A stretch of 64,000 bases of DNA from Actinomadura litoris (GTDB taxonomy: Bacteria; Actinomycetota; Actinomycetes; Streptosporangiales; Streptosporangiaceae): the NCBI RefSeq assembly GCF_009733595.1, contig NZ_WOFH01000001.1:744001-808000 (forward strand), given 5' to 3'. Each line of letters begins with the position of its first letter. Position 1 is the first letter of the stretch. Under the pieces are notes generated by a model. The model saw only the letters and a program-made list of their open reading frames with translations. It was not told where the DNA came from and made no database searches. Shown in pieces: positions 57,394 to 64,000 of this stretch. Both the position numbers and the translations under genes were made by a program.

Positions 57394-57680
57394 TCCTCTG
57401 CCTCCTCCGATTATCGCTAGCTCCGATGCTGACACGAAGGCCGCCTCTTCCTGGTGCGAGCCGACCCTCCTTGCTTTCCCCCTACCCGGGAATCTCACGC
57501 CGTACCCTCGGCGTACGCCCAGAATTGCAACCCCTGAACGGGGACGAGTCAGGCTATAAATGGATTACGGTCCACGCAAAGACATCGCCCATCCGTCCCG
57601 GCATTTCGGGCAGGGGAGCGGTGCCGTGTTTACCTTACGTATCCGTGGTCATACCGAGGGTGCTGGTTCGGGAGGATGGG

Positions 57681-60600
57681 ATGGACAGCTTCTTCACCCA
57701 GGCGGGAAATTTCACCAGCGCGGTGTCGGGGGGCGTGGACCCGCGTACGGGGTTGTTCACTGTGCGGATCAGGCTGGGCGTGGTGACGGGGAACCGCGGC
57801 CTGGGCCCGTCGCTGCCGCTGACGCTGCTCTACTCGCCGCTGGTTACGGCGGATGTCGGCCTGGGACGGGGGGTCTCGCTCGGGTTGAGCACGTATGACA
57901 CGCGCGAGGGACTGCTGGCCTTGTCGACCGGGGAGCAGTACAAGGCGTTGGACATCGGCACGAAGGTGGTGTTGCAGCAGAGCAAGCTCGATGCGGTCCA
58001 CGTCAGCAGGGACGAGGCCGGGGAGTGGTATCGGATCGTCCACAAGTCCGGCGACGTGGAGATCCTGAGCGGGCCGAAGAACGCCTACAGGCTCAAGGTG
58101 CCGACTGTCCTGCTGACACCCGCCGGTCACCGCCTGACCCTGGAATGGGGACACGAGGGCGAGCAGGCGCGCCTGCAAACGATCAAGGATGACTGCGGCA
58201 CTCCGCTGCTGAAAGCGGCCTACACCGGGAAGTCCAGGGTCACCTTGCATGTGCTGCCCGACCAGGCCGAGGGGTATGAGGTGGAGTTGCGCCTGACGGA
58301 CGGGCTGCTCACCAGGGTGCACCACTCCGGGCCTGGGCCGCAGGCAAGCCCGCTGGAGTGGTCTTTCGCCTCCAGCCCGATCGGCGAGGACGGGACGTGG
58401 GGGACCTGGATCACCGGCGTGACCATGCCGGGCGGCATGACGGAGAAGGTCACCTACAGCACGGGCACCGAGGGCCACAGATTCCCGGACGGCTCCGGCC
58501 TCCCGGTGCTGCCGTATGTGAAGCGGTTCGTCAAGGCGCCGGGAGGCGAACAGCCACAGATCACCGCGTCCTACACCTATTCCGGCACCAACTTCCTCGG
58601 TTACGAGTCCGGAATGAGCTGGGATGCCGATCAGGACCACCTGTACGGGGTCTTGGGGAATTATGCTTATCACAGCGTCGAGGCGCGGGAATGCGCGGGC
58701 AAGACCACGAGAATCACCCGCGCGTTCGACCGCTACCACCTGCAGACCGAGGAAACCACCCGGGAAGGCGACTGCTCCCGGTCCGTCCGGACCGAGTACT
58801 ACGCGGCAAGGGGCAAGACCTTCGCCGAGCAGCCGCCGCAGTTCCAGCTCCCGGCCAGGCAGAGCGTCACCTGGGACGGCCCCGGCGGCTCGCGTGAGGA
58901 GGTCACCAAGACCACCTTTGATGAATGGGGCAACCCCACGGCCCGGACCGGTCCCGATGGGACGGTCACCACCTGGGCCTACTACCCGGCCGCCGGCGAA
59001 GAAGGCGCGTGCCCGCCCGAACCCAACGGCTACTGCCGCCTGCCCAAGTCCGTCACCCGCACTGCGCCCGGTACAAGTTTCGGTGATGAGCCCGTTTACA
59101 AGACGTCCTACCGGTACGCGGACTACGACACCCCCGATCCGCGGGTGCCCCGCGCCGTACTGAAGACCGCGGAGCTGCGATGCGCCGACGGCGAACTCCT
59201 CAGCGGCCAGGAGCTCACCCACAGCACCAGGACCGGCACCACCGAGGAGAAATTGGAGTTCGGTCGTGTCACCGGCCTGACCGAGACCGAGTACGGACCG
59301 GACGGTAAGCCCTACACCGCCGCCCACGCCTTCACGGTCAGCACCGACGAAGGGGACGGCCTGGTCCAGGTCCACACGCTCAAGTCCCACGATGGACGCA
59401 CGGTGACGCGCACGCAAGTACGGTCCCGGTTCACCGGGCGGCTTCAGCGCACCGAGGACCCGCAGGGCAACGTCGAGACCATGACCTATGACCGGCTGGG
59501 ACGCCCTACCGGCCGCGTCGCGAACCCGGGTACCGCCTACCAGGCGGTTCACGCCGTCGACTACGTGATCAGCGACGGCCCCGGGCCGTTCACCGCGACG
59601 TCCACGGACCCGCTGGGCAACCAGGTCCGCGAGACTCTCGACGGGGCGGCCCGGCCCATCCGCCGCGAACGCAAGGACCGCGACGGCGACGGCGCCTGGC
59701 ATGACGTCCAGACGCTGGCCTATGACGCGCAGGGGCGCGTGTCCCGGACCCGCACGCTGGACTACGAGCGCCGCGAGGGACAGGACCCCAGGCAGATCGA
59801 GCTGATCCGGGACTTCGTCTACGACGGCTGGGGCCAGGTCGAGACCACGACCTGCGGTGACGGCTCCGCCCGGCTCACCCGCACCGACCCGGTCGCGCGG
59901 ACCGCGACCACCCAGTTGTACGGCGGTGGCGACGCCGTCACCGGAAAGGAGGTGACGCACTACAACGCCCGGCGCGAACCGGTCCGCGTGACCCGATACG
60001 ACCTGGAAGGAAAGGCCGCGAGTGAACGGACACTGGACCGCGACGGCTGGGGCAGGATCCGCCGCCAGACCGACGAGGCCGGGAACATCACGTACTACGA
60101 CTACGACCCGCGCGGCCGGCCCGCCCGGATCACGCTGTCGGACGGCACCGAGATCAACCGCGCCTACGAGCCGTCCTCCCCGGGGACGCTGATCACGGAA
60201 CTGAGGGTCGGCGAGGTGCGCTACGGCACCCAGGAGTTCGACGGCCTGGGCAGGCTCACCTCGTCCCGGTCAGGGGGGCGGACATGGTCCTACGGCTACG
60301 CCTCCGACAGCGATCCCTACCCGGCATCGGTCACCGCACCCGACGGCCAGGTCCGTGACTACCAGCGTGTCCGCCAACTCGCCGGTGCCCTCAGTCAGGT
60401 CACGGCAGGCCCGCTCACCAAGGACTTCACCCGTCACCCCGTCTCGGGGTCCCTGAAGGCCGCCAGCGAGAAACAGGATGGCGAGACCCGCGTCACGACC
60501 GACCGCGGCTACCACCCCTCGGGCCTGCTCCACACCGACACCACCATGCCCACCGGCCGACCCGGCCACACCACCAGCGCCACCTATACGGTGGGCGGCC

Positions 60601-62702
60601 TCGACCAGAGCTTCACCGGCGCCGACGGCGCCGCACAGCAGATCACCAGGGACATCCACGGCCGCATCTCCCAGATCACCGACCCGGCCATGCGGGCATC
60701 CTTGACCTACGATCCCGCCGGCCGCGTCAGCGGGTGGACGGCCACGGACCGGTCAACGGGTTACGCCCTGACCACCACCCTGGGCCTGGACCAGCACGGC
60801 CGCGAGACACAGCGCACGATCAAGGACAACCAGGGCACCGCCTGGACCCTCGCCCAGACCTGGCAGCCTGACGGCCGCCTGGAAAGCCGCGTCCTCAAGC
60901 GCGGCACGACACAGCTACGCCACGAGACCTTCACCTACACCAAACGCGGCCAGCTCGCCCGATACACCTGCGGCGGCACGCAACCTCCCCAGGACGAACA
61001 CGGCAACACCATCACCACGCAGGCATTCACCCACGACGACCACGGCAACATCACCGAATGCAAGACCGAGTTCGCCACCACCGAGAACGACACCGCGCGC
61101 TACCTGTTCACCAACGGCGCCGACCCCTGCCAGCTCACGGCCATCACCCACACCCACCACACCTACCCGGCCCGGACCACGCTGTCCTACGACGCCGCCG
61201 GCCGACTCACCACCATCGCATGTGACGACAAGAACGGAAACGCGCTCACCGCCGCAGGCCGCACCCTCGACTACGACACCCTCGGCCGCCTGCAAACAGC
61301 CAGCTCACCAGGCATAACAAGCCAGTATGGATTCGACCCCCTGGACAGACTCCTCATCCAGCAAAGCGGTGACCAGACCAGCGTCCTGTGCTACCAAGGT
61401 CGGGCGCTCGCATCAGTCACCGAGAGCGCGGCCAGCGTACGCGGCCCGGCGCCAGAGACCCATAACACCCGCCTGCTGCGGAACGGGCCGGCACGTCTGG
61501 CCCAGCACCGCGACAACGGTCCTGCCTCGACCCTGCTGCCGGGCAGCGACGCCAAGAACAGCGTGCTGATCGCGGCCGCCGACCGACAGTACGAGGAATA
61601 CGGTTACACCCCCTACGGCTACAGCCCGCGCGGCTCGGCCGACAGCATCCTCGGCTACGACGGCCAGCGGCCCGACCCGGTATTCGGCTGGCTGCACCTC
61701 GGCAACGGCTACCGCGCCTACAGCCCCTCCCTGATGCGGTTCACCACCCCCGACAGCCTGAGCCCCTTCGACCGAGGCGGCATCAACCCCTATCTCTACT
61801 GCACCGGCGATCCCGTCAACCACACCGACCCCACAGGCCACCTCAGCTTCTGGGCCTGGCTTGGCATCGGTCTCGGCGCCGCCGCGCTGATAGCGACCGC
61901 CGGCACCGCCGCATGGGCCATCGCCGCGGCCGGCACCGTCACCGCAGCCATCAGCGCCGCCTCGGCCACCACGCTGACCATGGGCACCCTCGGAGTCATC
62001 TCCAGCAGCACCCTCATCGCGAGCGGCGCACTGGAGGAGACCTCGCCCCGGGCATCCTCCATCCTGGGATGGATCTCCATCGGCACCGCACTCCCCGAAC
62101 TCGTCACCGGACTCGGCGCCATCGCACGGGGAGCCGCCAGAGCCGCGGCCAGAGGCGGCGCCTGGTCCCGTCCGGCCCTTCAACTCGCCGGCGACGCGGG
62201 CTGGGATATCACCCGCGTCGAGAACGACCTGACGAAGACGGGCCTGAGTCGGTACGAGCAGTTCGACGCATACGCGTTTCAGGCTACCGAGTACGACAGG
62301 GCCGGCAGCAGGGTGTGGACCAGCCGAGCGAACGTCAGTATCTCCGACGCAGCACGAACCGCCGAACGTGCGTACGACAGCGGCGCGCAGAACGTCGACG
62401 TCCTGTACGGTCTGCACGGGACGAACGGCTCGGACTGGGGCCCCTGGCTGACCAACGAGGAGTTCGCGCGCGAAACGGCGGACTTCTGGAGGGAACTTCC
62501 GGCCCGCTACCATCCCTCCACGCGGATAGTAGATCTCCGGACGCTACGCGACGAAAAGGCTCTGGGTGAGCTCCTCTTTCAGGGCAACACCGATATCATT
62601 GTGTCATTCTGCTACAGCAGAAACAATTACGATGTAATGCAGTTCCTCGGACTGAAGCCCGTAGGTGGCTGGTCATTCGACATAGCGGAGACCCGGTTGT
62701 GA
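57681..62702 (+). CDS. giant RHS-repeat protein with C-terminal His/Cys domain (RHS2)
   Basis: The 1,673-residue protein starts at ATG 57681 behind GGGAGG. It is a paralogue of RHS1 with the same opening (MDSFFTQAGNFTSAVSGGVD), repeats and core; DPTGH is at 1383. A hydrophobic segment (LGIGLGAAALIATAGTAAWA) follows, then a diverged tail. H1579 (VLYGLHG) and C1644 (IIVSFCYSR) are again exactly 65 apart, and a VWT motif lies 32-33 residues before the His in both. There is no signal peptide or PAAR domain. Neither RHS gene is followed by an obvious same-strand immunity gene. Confidence 0.92.
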   Translation: MDSFFTQAGNFTSAVSGGVDPRTGLFTVRIRLGVVTGNRGLGPSLPLTLLYSPLVTADVGLGRGVSLGLSTYDTREGLLALSTGEQYKALDIGTKVVLQQSKLDAVHVSRDEAGEWYRIVHKSGDVEILSGPKNAYRLKVPTVLLTPAGHRLTLEWGHEGEQARLQTIKDDCGTPLLKAAYTGKSRVTLHVLPDQAEGYEVELRLTDGLLTRVHHSGPGPQASPLEWSFASSPIGEDGTWGTWITGVTMPGGMTEKVTYSTGTEGHRFPDGSGLPVLPYVKRFVKAPGGEQPQITASYTYSGTNFLGYESGMSWDADQDHLYGVLGNYAYHSVEARECAGKTTRITRAFDRYHLQTEETTREGDCSRSVRTEYYAARGKTFAEQPPQFQLPARQSVTWDGPGGSREEVTKTTFDEWGNPTARTGPDGTVTTWAYYPAAGEEGACPPEPNGYCRLPKSVTRTAPGTSFGDEPVYKTSYRYADYDTPDPRVPRAVLKTAELRCADGELLSGQELTHSTRTGTTEEKLEFGRVTGLTETEYGPDGKPYTAAHAFTVSTDEGDGLVQVHTLKSHDGRTVTRTQVRSRFTGRLQRTEDPQGNVETMTYDRLGRPTGRVANPGTAYQAVHAVDYVISDGPGPFTATSTDPLGNQVRETLDGAARPIRRERKDRDGDGAWHDVQTLAYDAQGRVSRTRTLDYERREGQDPRQIELIRDFVYDGWGQVETTTCGDGSARLTRTDPVARTATTQLYGGGDAVTGKEVTHYNARREPVRVTRYDLEGKAASERTLDRDGWGRIRRQTDEAGNITYYDYDPRGRPARITLSDGTEINRAYEPSSPGTLITELRVGEVRYGTQEFDGLGRLTSSRSGGRTWSYGYASDSDPYPASVTAPDGQVRDYQRVRQLAGALSQVTAGPLTKDFTRHPVSGSLKAASEKQDGETRVTTDRGYHPSGLLHTDTTMPTGRPGHTTSATYTVGGLDQSFTGADGAAQQITRDIHGRISQITDPAMRASLTYDPAGRVSGWTATDRSTGYALTTTLGLDQHGRETQRTIKDNQGTAWTLAQTWQPDGRLESRVLKRGTTQLRHETFTYTKRGQLARYTCGGTQPPQDEHGNTITTQAFTHDDHGNITECKTEFATTENDTARYLFTNGADPCQLTAITHTHHTYPARTTLSYDAAGRLTTIACDDKNGNALTAAGRTLDYDTLGRLQTASSPGITSQYGFDPLDRLLIQQSGDQTSVLCYQGRALASVTESAASVRGPAPETHNTRLLRNGPARLAQHRDNGPASTLLPGSDAKNSVLIAAADRQYEEYGYTPYGYSPRGSADSILGYDGQRPDPVFGWLHLGNGYRAYSPSLMRFTTPDSLSPFDRGGINPYLYCTGDPVNHTDPTGHLSFWAWLGIGLGAAALIATAGTAAWAIAAAGTVTAAISAASATTLTMGTLGVISSSTLIASGALEETSPRASSILGWISIGTALPELVTGLGAIARGAARAAARGGAWSRPALQLAGDAGWDITRVENDLTKTGLSRYEQFDAYAFQATEYDRAGSRVWTSRANVSISDAARTAERAYDSGAQNVDVLYGLHGTNGSDWGPWLTNEEFARETADFWRELPARYHPSTRIVDLRTLRDEKALGELLFQGNTDIIVSFCYSRNNYDVMQFLGLKPVGGWSFDIAETRL

Positions 62703-63025
62703 CCTGGTCGGGGCATCACCGGCGCAGCGCCCAGAACCTAGCCCAAAGTCAAACAGACTCCGCAGGGATCAAAAAAAGCCAATGACTCTGGCGCGGCGCA
62801 AGTCTGGAACCAACTGGCCTCGCGGCCCGGGTACCGGGCTACCGGGCCCACACCGACCCGGGAAGCGGTTGGCTATGACGTTTCGCAAGTGGCCCGGGGC
62901 AGGACATCTTGGGTTCCAGAAGTGATCGCAACACCTGACCCCGTGGATGTTGTCATTACCAAGGCGCGTCGCGCAGGGCGGATTCCAGAGTAACTGCCTT
63001 ATGTCAAAGGCTTAGCCCAAGGAGA
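62703..63025. other. 320 bp between RHS2 and transposase debris
   Basis: No gene is seen. The end of the RHS2 gene runs into mixed sequence that includes a short A-rich tract (about 62769-62780). No immunity-like frame follows RHS2. Confidence 0.4.
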
Positions 63026-63384
63026 GATGGGCCGCTTGCGGTCGCGGTCGGACGTCCGGCGCCGGGCAATCACAACGACTGCACCGCCTTCCGCGATTCA
63101 GGTGCCGATACCGCGTGCCGGGGCACGCACGTGATGGCCGAGGCGGCTACCAGGGAAACCGGCAGGTCATCATGCCCTACCGGCGTCCCCGCGACGGCAG
63201 CGAACTGCGCGCCTGGCAGCACGAACTCAACACCGTCCACAAACGGGTGCGCGCCTGCGTCGAGCACGTCTTCGCGCGCATGAAGTGGTGGAACATCCTG
63301 CGCAACTGCCGCCGCAAACGCGACGGCGTCCACCACGCCACCCACGGAATCGCCCTCATGCACAACCTGGTGATAGCCGGCTGA
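63026..63384 (+). pseudogene. IS5-like DDE transposase C-terminal fragment, frameshifted
   Basis: The frame reads PLAVAVGRPAPGNHNDCTAF, then RDSGADTACRGTHVMAE. One lost base near 63140 shifts into GGYQGNRQVIMPYRRP, then VRACVEHVFARMKWWNILRN, then GIALMHNLVIAG. These are the last DDE-domain motifs (including the GGYQG and ARMKWWNILR regions) of IS5-family transposases. The first half is absent and no inverted repeats are seen. Confidence 0.85.
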
Positions 63385-63571
63385 CCGGCCCGGAGGACGC
63401 CAGCTCACCCGCAGCACGCCTGGCCGCGCCTCTCGACCATTACGGGACAGCCTTTGGCGGCCCTGTTCTCGGTGTCGGTGAGCTGTGCGGTCATCGCTTC
63501 GATGCGGGTCGGTGGGAAGGCTGTCACGAGTCAGGTGTCGAAGCTCCGTTGGAGGTCTGTCCCATCGTGAT

Positions 63572-64000
63572 CTAGTCGCCGCGTTCCAGGTGGCAGCGGT
63601 CGCACGCGGATCTGGAGCCATCCGGGCAGTGCCCGCAGTAGGGGCAGATGTAGCTCCGGGCGTCCTGCCAGCACGGAACGGAGAGCAGCTCCTGGGAGAA
63701 CTTCTCGTCCAGCAGGTCGCCGTGCCCTCCCGGCTGCTCGCTCAGCGCGCGGACGGTCAGGACCGGATAGCGCCGTTCGCACGTAGCGCGGAGGCACCGC
63801 CGCAGCTCCCAGCCGGTGTGGCAGTTCGGGCACTGGCAGCGGTACGTGTCATGGTCGCGCGGGGCGAACACGGCCGCCGCGTTCGGGGGGCGGCGGAGGC
63901 AGTAGGGGCAGATGGCCAGCTTCGCCACCCGATCCGCGGCGTCGAGCAGGTCCGTGTGCAGGCGGTCCAGAGCGTCCCGGTTGTCGCCCTGCCGCCGGGC
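63572..64000 (-). CDS. zinc-ribbon protein, C-terminal part (partial, runs off right edge)
   Basis: The frame is open to the window edge and ends at 63572, giving about 142 residues; a GTG at 63928 could start a shorter form but the frame upstream is coding-like (DALDRLHTDLLDAADRVAKL). Metal-binding pairs are visible: CPYC, CQCPNC, CERRY region, CPYC, and CDRC. It is probably the zinc-ribbon end of a longer protein. The family is not recognised. Confidence 0.6.
   Translation of the reverse strand, partial: ARRQGDNRDALDRLHTDLLDAADRVAKLAICPYCLRRPPNAAAVFAPRDHDTYRCQCPNCHTGWELRRCLRATCERRYPVLTVRALSEQPGGHGDLLDEKFSQELLSVPCWQDARSYICPYCGHCPDGSRSACDRCHLERGD

Noticed and set aside
57630..59960. A 776-codon minus-strand frame opposite RHS2
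   Set aside because: It is a shadow of the RHS coding sequence with Arg/Gly/Val-rich, unfamily-like product.

Overview
The window looks like chromosomal DNA of a high-GC, sporulating, mycelial actinomycete, probably of the Actinomadura/Thermomonosporaceae type. This is inferred from the strong third-position GC bias, the many GTG/TTG starts, a chaplin gene, an actinobacterial-type fused MFS-dTMP kinase, a DUF574 methyltransferase and a SigE-family sigma factor. No rRNA is present. Two tRNAs are: Thr-CGT (minus) and Leu-GAG (plus).

Layout. 1-8.2 kb: the end of a regulator coupled to a VIT/vWA protein, a repeat-rich gap, a divergent MFS/MarR pair, a metallopeptidase-like gene and a dihydrofolate-reductase-like gene. 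9.2-14.5 kb: a secreted S8 protease, a BrnT-like/methyltransferase fusion, a SnoaL-like gene broken by an amber codon next to a phytanoyl-CoA dioxygenase, a divergent Lrp regulator and tRNA-Thr. 14.5-24.3 kb: a lipoprotein peptidase, a divergent TetR/MFS pair with four repeated operators, YciI, DUF427, GNAT, a secreted hydrolase and a DUF574 methyltransferase. 24.3-37.4 kb: the conserved core block ricT, hypothetical, vanZ, LMW phosphatase, FtsX-ECD-like, sigma factor, S8 protease, holB, MFS-tmk and topA. 37.9-42.3 kb: a chaplin with seven repeats, a Pro-rich lipoprotein candidate and an M20 peptidase.

42.4-50.4 kb is an accessory island anchored at tRNA-Leu. The tRNA 3' end is repeated exactly (21 bp) about 7.7 kb away. 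Both copies are followed by antisense remnants that look like serine-recombinase C-termini, as if elements had inserted in tandem. The island carries a NACHT-type membrane NTPase, clpB and thioredoxin debris, two membrane proteins and a cNMP-sensor/thioredoxin-reductase fusion; no intact integrase is seen.

50.7-63.4 kb holds two giant paralogous RHS proteins (about 1,695 and 1,673 residues). Each has a hydrophobic pre-toxin segment and a C-terminal domain in which a His and a Cys are placed exactly 65 residues apart, in a pattern reminiscent of clan CD (caspase-like) cysteine peptidases. A small AT-richer gene lies between them on the opposite strand, and an IS5-like transposase remnant follows. 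A zinc-ribbon protein runs off the right edge.

How the genes work together: topA-tmk-holB (and nearby ricT) form a housekeeping replication/topology block. S8 protease, sigma factor, FtsX-ECD-like protein and phosphatase are close enough to be one transcript with a possible envelope-stress role (inference). The two drug-type MFS exporters are each paired with a divergent regulator that has visible operator palindromes. The RHS pair is the best candidate for an undescribed effector system.
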